A stretch of 6,331 bases of DNA from Acidobacteriota bacterium (GTDB lineage Bacteria > Acidobacteriota > Thermoanaerobaculia > Multivoradales > JAHZIX01), in contig JAGQSE010000061.1 of assembly GCA_020439725.1 (NCBI GenBank), forward strand, positions 1 to 6,331, given 5' to 3'. A model generated the notes under the pieces. The model did no database searches and had not been told where the DNA came from. It saw only the letters and a program-made list of their open reading frames with translations. Shown piece after piece: positions 1 through 5,227 of the stretch. Within the stretch, counting starts at the first letter, position 1; every line of letters begins with the position of its first letter. Made by a program: the position numbers and the translations under genes.

Positions 1-564
1 CTGCTGGTGCGCACCCTGCAGCTGCTCGGCGGGCGCGTGCCCGCGGCGGTGATCGAGGGCGACCAGCAGACCGAGTTCGACGCCGAGCGCATCCGCGCCA
101 CCGGCGTGCCGGCGCTGCAGATCAACACCGGCAAGGGCTGCCATCTCGACGCCGACATGGTCGCGCGCGCGCTGCCGCGCATGGAACTCGCCGAGGACAG
201 CCTGCTGCTGATCGAGAACGTCGGCAACCTGGTCTGCCCGGCCGCCTTCGACCTCGGCGAGGCGCACAAGGTGGCGATCCTCTCGGTCACCGAGGGCGAG
301 GACAAGCCGCTCAAGTACCCCGTGATGTTCCGCAAGGCGGACCTCGTCATCCTCTCCAAGGTCGATCTCCTCGAGCACCTTCCCGGGGTCGACCTCGAGA
401 CGATCATCGACAACCTGGCGCGGGTGATGCCCGATCCGGAGGTCCTGGTCGTTTCGGCCCAGACCGGCGAGGGGATGCACCGCTGGCTCAACTGGTTGGA
501 GACCAAGCGCTGGCCGGTGGTGCCGGAGGCCGGCGCCCGGGCCGCCACCGCCCACGGCGTCTAG
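1..564 (+). CDS. hypB: Hydrogenase maturation GTPase HypB (C-terminal part, 5' end outside window)
   Basis: HypB is a cytoplasmic SIMIBI-class GTPase that, with HypA, delivers nickel to the large subunit of [NiFe]-hydrogenase. The reading frame is open from base 1 and ends in TAG. By comparison with E. coli HypB the window starts just after the P-loop GKT, so the G1 motif is missing and this is a fragment of 187 codons. Visible family signatures are VIEGDQQT (nt 46-69), the metal-site segment GKGCHLDADM with Cys at 139-141 and His at 142-144, ENVGNLVCP with Cys at 235-237, SVTEGEDKPLKYP, and the C-terminal GMHRWLNWLET. The Cys-to-Cys spacing of 32 residues matches the Cys/His/Cys inter-subunit metal site of HypB (E. 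coli C166, H167, C198). The guanine-specificity motif is SKVD (nt 355-366) rather than the usual NKxD. No other hyp gene follows, so hypB seems to be the last gene of any hyp operon. Identity is very secure. Confidence 0.96.
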   Translation: MLVRTLQLLGGRVPAAVIEGDQQTEFDAERIRATGVPALQINTGKGCHLDADMVARALPRMELAEDSLLLIENVGNLVCPAAFDLGEAHKVAILSVTEGEDKPLKYPVMFRKADLVILSKVDLLEHLPGVDLETIIDNLARVMPDPEVLVVSAQTGEGMHRWLNWLETKRWPVVPEAGARAATAHGV

Positions 565-649
565 GCGGCTCGCGATGTAGCCCCTCAGCCCTGGACATCT
601 CTGTGTCCCGGGGCGCCGTTCGGGTACTTTTCCCAGCCGGGGAGAGACC

Positions 650-1807
650 ATGAACGGAAAGCTGGTCCTCGTGGTCCACGAGGAACCCAAGGTCCAGATC
701 AGGCTCGGAGAAGCCCTGCGCGATGCGGGGCTGCGGGTGCTGTTCGAGCGCCCCGGGCCTCAGCTCCGCGAGCGCCTGGCTTCCCTGCCGGTGCTGCCGG
801 ACGTGTTGTTGACGCAGCTCGCGGCCACGCCCGGTGGCGGTCCCGGCGGGGACTCCGTCGCCGCGCAGCTCCGCCGGCACCCGCTGGCCAAGGACATTCC
901 GGTCGTGCTGCTGGCGAGCGACGACGCCGACGAGCGCCGAGCCGCTCTGCGCGAGGGCGTGACCCGCTTCGTCCTGCCGCCGTTCGACGACGAGGAGGTC
1001 GTGCTGGTCACCCGCCTCGCCCTCGACGACGCGCGCGATCACCGGCTGCTCTCGGGCTCCCTCGCCCAGATGCCGCTCATCGACCTCATCCAGACCTTCG
1101 AGGCCCATCGCAAGAGCGGCACCATCTCGGTGCGGAGCCGCGGCCGGACCGGCACCGTGTGGCTCAAGAGCGGCCGCATCCTCGATGCGACCACCGACGA
1201 CGGCTGGACCGGTGCCACCGCCATCTACGTCCTCGCGTTGTGGGAGGACGGCTCCTTCGAGGCCGACCTGGCGCCCGTCGACGTGCCGGAGCGGATCACC
1301 GAAAGCACCACCTTCCTGCTGCTCGAGGCGATGCGCCGCAAGGACGAGCTGGCGCGCTATCTCGAACCGCCGCCCCACGCCGCCCTCGAGGATCCGCCGC
1401 CGCAGCCGCCACGTTCGTTGCTCGCCGTCCATCGCGGGTTGACACTTCTCAACGTCGCGGCTTCCTACGCTTCGGCGCACCTCTTCGACGCGTTGCTCGA
1501 GCGGCGCTTCGAGGAGGTCCGGCGCGAGGTGGCCCGGGAGCACCCGGTCCTCGAGAGCTTCCTGGTGGGTGAGCACGGTCGGGTGGTGGTGGCTCCCGGG
1601 TACCACGGCGAGGAGGATCCGGAGCCCCTGGTCATCGCCATCGGCGCGTGGCTTCGGACCTTCTTCGAACGGATGGAGCGGGCGATGCCCGGCCGCTTCG
1701 AGCTGGTGCGGCTCGCGGCTCTGACGGAGGTGATCCAGGAGGAGCTGCGCGATCTGGGTTTCTACCGTGCGTTGGGGCTCCAGCGCGAGGGTGAGGAGGA
1801 GACGTGA
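650..1807 (+). CDS. Pseudo-receiver (REC-like) + DUF4388/PATAN signalling protein
   Basis: A 385-residue cytoplasmic signalling protein with no signal peptide or membrane segment. Residues 4-125 follow a response-regulator receiver fold (LVLVVHEEP at the start, PDVLLTQL, PVVLLASDD, FVLPPF). The key residues are changed: the Asp pair is His10/Glu11, the phospho-acceptor Asp is Gln56, the Thr/Ser position is Ala89 (Ser90 follows) and the Lys before Pro-Phe is Pro110. It probably cannot be phosphorylated. Residues 135-207 are a DUF4388/PATAN domain (GSLAQMPLIDLIQTFEAHRK, SGTISV, GTVWLKSGRILDA, ALWEDGSFEA). This domain is found in bacterial signalling proteins such as cyanobacterial PatA and is thought to bind protein partners. 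A Pro-rich linker (239-254) leads to an unassigned region, residues 260-385, with a short beta-rich stretch (VLESFLVGEHGRVVVAPG) between helices; a Roadblock-like fold is only a guess. The start has GGGGAGAG at 639-646. The stop overlaps the GTG of the PYP-V4R gene, so co-translation is expected. Confidence 0.85.
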   Translation: MNGKLVLVVHEEPKVQIRLGEALRDAGLRVLFERPGPQLRERLASLPVLPDVLLTQLAATPGGGPGGDSVAAQLRRHPLAKDIPVVLLASDDADERRAALREGVTRFVLPPFDDEEVVLVTRLALDDARDHRLLSGSLAQMPLIDLIQTFEAHRKSGTISVRSRGRTGTVWLKSGRILDATTDDGWTGATAIYVLALWEDGSFEADLAPVDVPERITESTTFLLLEAMRRKDELARYLEPPPHAALEDPPPQPPRSLLAVHRGLTLLNVAASYASAHLFDALLERRFEEVRREVAREHPVLESFLVGEHGRVVVAPGYHGEEDPEPLVIAIGAWLRTFFERMERAMPGRFELVRLAALTEVIQEELRDLGFYRALGLQREGEEET

Positions 1808-2787
1808 ACGAAGAGCTCTTGAAACTGACCGCGGCGGAGATCGACTCCCTGCCGTTTGGCTACGTGGCCCTGGCCCCCGACGGAACGATTCGCAAGTACA
1901 ACCGCTACGAGGCCGACCTGGCACGCCGTGACCCGCAGGAGGTTCTGGGCAAGAACTTCTTCCGCGAGGTGGCACCCTGCACCCAGGTCCAAGAATTCGA
2001 GGGGCGCTTCCGAAGCTTCGTCGAGGCCGAGGACGGCGAGCCCAGCCTCTCCTTCGACTTCGAATTCACCTTCCGCCACGGCACGCAGCGGGTGCGCATC
2101 GGGTTCGTCCGCTCGCCCCTGGGCCGCGAGATCATCATGACCGTCAACCGCGTCCGGGACCTCGACCTGTCGCAGTCGGCGGAGCTCAAGGCGGATCCCG
2201 CCCGCGGCTCGATGGAGAACGCCGCCGGTCAACGGGTGGTGATCACCAATGCGGATTTCTGGCATGCCCTCGACGGTATTTTCGCTGACGCCAAGCCCGA
2301 GGACCGAAGGGTGGAGCTCCATCGGCTCGGGCTTCACTGGGGACTTCACCACGCCCTGCGGGTCGAGGGTTTCGTGCAGAAGCGGTATCTCCAGACCCTC
2401 CGCGAGGTCGAGCTCCAGGTCGCTCTCGAGAGTCTCTCGGGATCGCTCGGGACCCTGGGTTTGGGGAGCTTTGAGGTGCGGCTCGAGTTTCGCCGGCGCG
2501 GGCTCCTGGTGGTCGAGCATCGGAACAGCCCGTACCCGGTGATCTTCGGCGAGGTCGACGGTCCGCGTTGTGACCTCCTCGCCGGGGTTCACGCCGGGTT
2601 CCTCTCGCATCTGTCAGGTCGCAACTTGGTGGCGCGCGAGATCTCGTGCAGCCGGCGGCCGGAGATGCCTTGCCGATTCGTGGTCGGTACCGAGCGGCGT
2701 ATCGACCGGCTCCTCGATCCGGTCGAAGGCTCCTCCGACGCTCACCTGCTGATGGCGCTGCGCTCCGGGGAGGAAGGTCGTGGCTGA
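1804..2787 (+). CDS. Photoactive yellow protein (PYP) domain fused to V4R sensor domain
   Basis: A 327-residue cytoplasmic protein. Residues 8-118 align closely with Halorhodospira PYP, a PAS-fold blue-light receptor that binds p-coumarate through a cysteine. YNRYEADLARRDP matches PYP 42-54, giving Tyr32 (Y42), Glu36 (E46) and Arg42 (R52). GKNFFREVAPC matches the chromophore loop, with Cys59 (nt 1978-1980) equivalent to C69. Thr50 is Ala40, and the loop holding Met100 appears about two residues shorter with no Met. Residues about 145-300 are a V4R domain, the ligand-binding fold of BchJ and of the aromatic sensors XylR/DmpR/MopR. It ends in AREISCSRRPEMPCRFVV. Cys256, Glu279, Cys282 and Cys290 have the same spacing as the zinc ligands I recall for MopR. 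There is no output domain, so signalling must pass through partners. GTG at 1804 has AGGAGG at 1794-1799 and overlaps the previous stop. It may be a true photoreceptor or a PYP-derived sensor without chromophore. Confidence 0.9.
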   Translation: MNEELLKLTAAEIDSLPFGYVALAPDGTIRKYNRYEADLARRDPQEVLGKNFFREVAPCTQVQEFEGRFRSFVEAEDGEPSLSFDFEFTFRHGTQRVRIGFVRSPLGREIIMTVNRVRDLDLSQSAELKADPARGSMENAAGQRVVITNADFWHALDGIFADAKPEDRRVELHRLGLHWGLHHALRVEGFVQKRYLQTLREVELQVALESLSGSLGTLGLGSFEVRLEFRRRGLLVVEHRNSPYPVIFGEVDGPRCDLLAGVHAGFLSHLSGRNLVAREISCSRRPEMPCRFVVGTERRIDRLLDPVEGSSDAHLLMALRSGEEGRG

Positions 2788-3010
2788 CCGACCGGTGGAG
2801 CGCAAGGCCAGGGCCGGGCTGCCGCAGACCTCCGCCGGCGGGTTGCTCGACGAGGTGCCTTGGGAGTTCGACCCCGAGGCGCAGGATCCGTCTCCCTTGG
2901 TCGCCACGGAGAGGTACTTCCTCGACTTTCCCTGGGAGCCCGACGAGGGGATTCCGGCCGAGGGCGCCGAAACGGCCGAGGGAGCGCCCCACGCGACGGG
3001 CTCTACGTGA
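2780..3010 (+). CDS. Small acidic protein with two PWE motifs, third gene of PYP cassette
   Basis: A 76-residue protein that I cannot assign to a family. The GTG start lies inside the end of the PYP-V4R gene (8-nt overlap, different frame) and is preceded by GGGGAGG at 2767-2773 with a 6-nt spacer, which strongly supports real translation. The first 12 residues are basic (MADRPVERKARA); the rest is acidic and Pro-rich and probably disordered, with no cysteine, membrane segment or signal peptide. Two similar segments occur: LLDEVPWEFDPEA (22-34) and FLDFPWEPDEGI (48-58 and onward), both with a hydrophobic-acidic PWE core and a following acidic residue. This resembles a duplicated short linear docking motif. 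Its position suggests it is an adaptor or partner for the sensor proteins, which is inference. The start and operon membership are better supported than any function. Confidence 0.72.
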   Translation: MADRPVERKARAGLPQTSAGGLLDEVPWEFDPEAQDPSPLVATERYFLDFPWEPDEGIPAEGAETAEGAPHATGST

Positions 3011-3014
3011 CGCC

Positions 3015-3027
3015 CCGGCTCCGCCGG
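3015..3027 (+). terminator. Weak GC hairpin after the PYP cassette
   Basis: CCGGC and GCCGG (3015-3019 and 3023-3027) can pair around a 3-nt loop, starting four bases after the stop of the 76-residue gene. No run of T follows, so it does not meet the form of an intrinsic terminator and may be chance in GC-rich DNA. It is the only plausible hairpin directly at the cassette end. Confidence 0.2.
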
Positions 3028-3072
3028 CCACCCCAATCAACGGCCATGGGTTCCCGTCGGCGGTGACTTTGG

Positions 3073-3080
3073 GCTAGCCT
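3073..3080 (+). promoter_or_regulatory. Possible -10 region (GCTAGCCT) upstream of the VOC gene
   Basis: GCTAGCCT ends 33 nt before the ATG at 3114 and contains TAGCCT, a TAnnnT-type -10 hexamer. The same octamer occurs on the minus strand upstream of the small membrane protein gene at 4429-4436. No convincing -35 is visible at 16-18 nt. The site also overlaps a small inverted repeat, GGCTAG-CCT-CTAGCC (3072-3086). Assignment is tentative. Confidence 0.25.
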
Positions 3081-3113
3081 CTAGCCGGGACGTTCACGAG
3101 GACTTCCGGCACG

Positions 3114-3554
3114 ATGGATCTCAACCAGCTGACCCTGCCTGCGGCGGACCTGGAACGCTCCGTCGAGTTCTACCGCACCCTTGGGCTCCGGCTGATCGTC
3201 GACTCGGTGCCGCGGTATGCGCGGCTCGAATGCCCCGACGGCGGCTCGACCCTCTCGTTGCACCACCTCCCCGACGCGCAGCCGGCCGAGGGGCTGACGA
3301 TCTATTTCGAGTGTGCCGACCTCGACTCGCGGGTCGAAGAGCTCAAGGCGGTAGGGATCCGCTTCGAGAGCGATCCGGAGGATCAACGTTGGTTGTGGCG
3401 CGAAGCGCGGCTGCGCGATCCCGACGGCCATGAGCTGTGCCTGTTCTGGGCCGGAGACGCCCGGCGCCATCCGCCGTGGCGGGTCGAGGACCGCCGCCGC
3501 CTTCCTGCCGGTAGGGCTGCCGGCGAGCCGTCGGATTCCACCACCGGTTGCTGA
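3114..3554 (+). CDS. VOC superfamily (glyoxalase/dioxygenase-fold) protein
   Basis: A 146-residue cytoplasmic protein of the vicinal-oxygen-chelate fold, built from two beta-alpha-beta-beta-beta modules. Module 1 is residues 2-51 (LNQLTLPAADLERSVEFYRTLG through STLSLHH). Module 2 is residues 61-112 (LTIYFECADLDSRVEELKAVGI through LRDPDGHELCLFW). Candidate metal ligands are Gln5, His50 and Glu107; the usual first His is Gln here. The family covers glyoxalases, extradiol dioxygenases, epimerases and antibiotic-binding proteins, so the substrate cannot be named. RHPPWRV (118-124) resembles a tail I recall in related VOC proteins. The last 20 or so residues are low-complexity. The start at ATG 3114 has GAGGA at 3098-3102, a rather long 11-nt spacer; the N-terminus begins directly at the first strand, which supports it. 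The cyclo-ligase gene follows after 24 nt, so they are probably co-transcribed. Confidence 0.88.
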   Translation: MDLNQLTLPAADLERSVEFYRTLGLRLIVDSVPRYARLECPDGGSTLSLHHLPDAQPAEGLTIYFECADLDSRVEELKAVGIRFESDPEDQRWLWREARLRDPDGHELCLFWAGDARRHPPWRVEDRRRLPAGRAAGEPSDSTTGC

Positions 3555-3578
3555 TTTCGCGGACACTGGAGAGAGGGT

Positions 3579-4169
3579 ATGGGGGACGAGACCAGGGCGG
3601 CCAAGGCGCGGTTACGCCTCGAACTGCGCGAGCGAGTGGCGAAGCTGGGACCGGATCGCCGGCGTTGGCTCGGTGCGGAGGTGGTCGAGCGCGCCCTAGA
3701 GCTACCCGAGGTGGTGGCGGCCCGCAGCGTCTTCGCGTGTCTTTCCTTCGGAGACGAGGTCGACACCTGGTCGCTGGTCGATCGGCTCATCGACTCGGAG
3801 CGCCAGGTGCTGGTGCCGCGGGTCGATCCCGGCGACGGAATGATCCACGTCCATCCCTATCCCTGCGAGCTCAGGACGCTCTCCTTCGGGCTGCAGCAGC
3901 CGCTCCGCGGTGCACCGGAATTGGCGCCGGAAGCGGTCGACGACGGCATCGACGTGGCGCTGGTGCTGGGCATCGGCTACGACCGACGGGGCTTCCGGCT
4001 GGGCTACGGCCGCGGCTACTTCGACCGCTTCCTGGCCGGCCGCACCTTTGCGGCCATCGGTCTCGCCTACCACTGTCAGCTCGTCGACCGACTCCCCGTC
4101 GAGCCCCACGATGTGGCCATGACCGCAGTGGTCACCGAGAAGTCCATCATCCGTCCGCGAAAGAGCTGA
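3579..4169 (+). CDS. 5-formyltetrahydrofolate cyclo-ligase (methenyl-THF synthetase)
   Basis: Catalyses the ATP-dependent conversion of 5-formyltetrahydrofolate to 5,10-methenyltetrahydrofolate, returning the folate to the one-carbon pool (YgfA/MTHFS family, cytoplasmic). The 196 residues fit the family length. An N-terminal basic helix (AAKARLRLELRERV) carries the usual Lys/Arg. VFACLSFGDEVDTWSLVDRL follows at 51-70. The ATP/Mg loop lies in DRRGFRLGYGRGYFDRFL (135-152), and the C-terminal signature QLVDRLPVEPHDVAMTAVVTE is at 167-187. The loop reads GYGRGYFDR where the common form is GYGGGYYDR, so one glycine is Arg and one Tyr is Phe. ATG at 3579 has GGAGAG at 3568-3573, and the N-terminus fits family starts. 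The stop is 5 nt from the end of a convergent gene. Identity is very secure; the gene is called ygfA, fau or mthfs in different organisms, so no symbol is given. Confidence 0.96.
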   Translation: MGDETRAAKARLRLELRERVAKLGPDRRRWLGAEVVERALELPEVVAARSVFACLSFGDEVDTWSLVDRLIDSERQVLVPRVDPGDGMIHVHPYPCELRTLSFGLQQPLRGAPELAPEAVDDGIDVALVLGIGYDRRGFRLGYGRGYFDRFLAGRTFAAIGLAYHCQLVDRLPVEPHDVAMTAVVTEKSIIRPRKS

Positions 4170-4174
4170 GGCGC

Positions 4175-4381
4175 CTATTCGCGGAGCACGAAGAGCGCGC
4201 CGGTGAGGACGAAGCCCAGCCCGTAGAGCAGCCAGGTCGCCGACACGAAGTACGGGTACACCACCAGCACCCCACCCACCACCATCGGCACCACCTTGCC
4301 GTTCTTCTTGCCGTAGAGGAACGCCGCTGAGCCGATGACTCCGAACAGGATCAGGGCGAAGAGTGCGCTGGGCGTCGGCAT
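4175..4381 (-). CDS. Small membrane protein with two transmembrane helices
   Basis: A 68-residue inner-membrane protein. Residues 3-22 (TPSALFALILFGVIGSAAFL) and about 31-66 are hydrophobic, joined by a short basic segment YGKKNGK (23-29). The second part may be one helix plus a re-entrant or third helix (VVPMVVGGVLVVYPYF and WLLYGLGFVLTGALFVL). The pattern of a GxxG helix, YGKKxGK, then P-x-V-x-G and YPYFV resembles a widespread uncharacterised family of small proteins, some of which are named 'amino acid transport protein' in annotations; I know of no function and propose none. ATG at 4381 has GGGAAGGA (minus strand, 4399-4392) with a 10-nt spacer. The gene is convergent with the folate cyclo-ligase gene and downstream, on the same strand, of the toxin gene, 113 nt away. 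Confidence 0.82.
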   Translation of the reverse strand: MPTPSALFALILFGVIGSAAFLYGKKNGKVVPMVVGGVLVVYPYFVSATWLLYGLGFVLTGALFVLRE

Positions 4382-4428
4382 CGGAGATCCATCCTTCCCG
4401 CCGGTCGTTGCTGCCGGCCGGAGCGTTC

Positions 4429-4436
4429 AGGCTAGC
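4429..4436 (-). promoter_or_regulatory. Possible extended -10 (TG-C-TAGCCT) for the small membrane protein gene
   Basis: On the minus strand the sequence reads GGTGCTAGCCTGAA, which contains TG-N-TAGCCT, an extended -10 form. It ends 47 nt before the ATG at 4381. No good -35 is seen. GCTAGCCT is shared with the upstream region of the VOC gene. It would let this gene be transcribed separately from the toxin operon. Confidence 0.28.
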
Positions 4437-4494
4437 ACCGTTGGGCGGCGGATCGGCCTGGATTGGAGGCCTTGGCTCCGTTTCTGCCACACGC

Positions 4495-4932
4495 TCAGCT
4501 GGGACAGATGACCTCGATGCCTGCGCTTTCGAAGCGCCTGAAGTCCTCGCCGTCAAAGGTCAGCGTGCGCCGAATGCCAAGATCGAGCATCAGGGCGACC
4601 AGGCGAGCGTCATGCGAGCGAACCCCCGAGACCCCGAAGCGCACCACCAGGTCGCGCCACCGGGAGTAGACCGCAGGAGTTTCGGGAAGACGAGGAAAGG
4701 CGAGTTCGAACCGTCGCAGGATCACCTGGGCGCGATCCGGATCGAGCCCGAGCCCATTGCGGCTTCGGGGGCGAGTCATGACCGTCCATAGCTCGATCAG
4801 GTTCTGGACCGCGACCAAAGGCCTCGAGCCCCCCTCTTGCAGCTGCCGAACGAATCGGCGAGCCACTCCGTTCCGGCTGTCCGCGGGGTCGGCTAGACGC
4901 ACCAGCACGCTGGTGTCGACAAGAACGGCCAT
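4495..4932 (-). CDS. PIN-domain ribonuclease toxin, VapC-like
   Basis: A 145-residue PIN-domain protein, the fold of VapC toxins, which are Mg-dependent endoribonucleases that usually cut tRNA or rRNA in the cytoplasm. VDTSVLVRL holds Asp6 in the first strand. NLIELWTVMTRP holds Glu47. SHDARLVALMLDLG holds Asp108, and LTFDGEDFRRF holds Asp127. All four acidic active-site positions are therefore present and the length is normal, so the toxin looks intact. The start is ATG at 4932, 9 nt after the stop of the upstream small gene that I read as its antitoxin; this order and spacing are typical of toxin-antitoxin operons. The RNA target cannot be inferred. Confidence 0.9.
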   Translation of the reverse strand: MAVLVDTSVLVRLADPADSRNGVARRFVRQLQEGGSRPLVAVQNLIELWTVMTRPRSRNGLGLDPDRAQVILRRFELAFPRLPETPAVYSRWRDLVVRFGVSGVRSHDARLVALMLDLGIRRTLTFDGEDFRRFESAGIEVICPS

Positions 4933-4941
4933 GGCACCGCG

Positions 4942-5181
4942 TCAGGCGGTGGGATCGTAGATCGAGGCCCGGGTGAGGGCGTGATCGGGGAGCGAGGGCA
5001 GGTCGCTGCAAAGCCGAGCGATGTCGTCGAGGATCTCCTCGAGCTCGTAGGCCGAGGGTCCTTCGGGAAGGGTGGTGTTGCCGAGATCACCGGTAGGCGG
5101 TGCGAGCGCTTGGGCAGCCTCGCCTTCGAGGAGCAAGTCCGACATCTCGAACTGAGGCGGGTGGATCCTGAGGGGCTTCAT
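4942..5181 (-). CDS. Antitoxin partner of the PIN toxin
   Basis: A 79-residue protein directly upstream of the PIN toxin. The C-terminal half has an acidic helix (SAYELEEILDDIARLCSDL, 43-61) and a tail LPDHALTRASIYDPTA (64-79). This resembles the toxin-binding tails of PIN-associated antitoxins, where an R-x-S-I-Y-motif often sits near the end. The N-terminal half (KPLRIHPPQFEMSDLLLEGE) shows no clear AbrB, ribbon-helix-helix or Phd DNA-binding domain, so autoregulation is uncertain. I chose ATG at 5181 because GGAGG lies 8 nt upstream (minus strand, 5194-5190). An in-frame ATG at 5196 has no such site, and the longer frame to 5322 reads through Arg/Pro-rich sequence of non-coding character. 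Function is inferred mostly from the tail and the neighbour. Confidence 0.72.
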   Translation of the reverse strand: MKPLRIHPPQFEMSDLLLEGEAAQALAPPTGDLGNTTLPEGPSAYELEEILDDIARLCSDLPSLPDHALTRASIYDPTA

Positions 5182-5189
5182 CGGCTTAG

Positions 5190-5194
5190 CCTCC
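5190..5194 (-). promoter_or_regulatory. Ribosome binding site deciding the antitoxin start
   Basis: GGAGG on the minus strand with an 8-nt spacer to ATG 5181. It overlaps the alternative ATG at 5196-5194, which makes initiation at 5181 much more likely. Confidence 0.65.
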
Positions 5195-5227
5195 ATGTCG
5201 GGCCGTCGGCAGCGTACCACAGCGAAT

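Noticed and set aside
593..608. Hairpin GGACA-TCTCTG-TGTCC after hypB
   Set aside because: Only a 5-bp stem with no T-run; too weak to call a terminator.
625..630. TACTTT as a -10 for the PATAN gene
   Set aside because: It fits TAnnnT and lies 20 nt before the ATG, leaving little room for a leader with the ribosome site, and no -35 is present at 16-18 nt.
488..1975. Long open frame of 495 codons on the minus strand
   Set aside because: Antisense to hypB end, the PATAN gene and the start of the PYP-V4R gene; its translation is Arg/Gly/Pro/Glu-rich low-complexity sequence with no domain, typical of a shadow in high-GC DNA.
3555..3578. 6S RNA gene next to the folate cyclo-ligase gene
   Set aside because: 6S RNA often lies just upstream of ygfA in proteobacteria, but only 24 nt separate it from the VOC gene here, and no 6S-like structure is seen.
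4169..4176. AGGCGCCT palindrome across the two convergent stops
   Set aside because: Eight bases, expected by chance in GC-rich DNA, with no T-runs on either side to make a shared terminator.
3548..4330. Open frame of 260 codons on the plus strand
   Set aside because: Overlaps the clearly recognised folate cyclo-ligase in another frame; Arg/Ala/Gly-rich with no motif.
3702..4556. Open frame of 284 codons on the minus strand
   Set aside because: Antisense to the cyclo-ligase and overlapping the small membrane gene; no recognisable domain.
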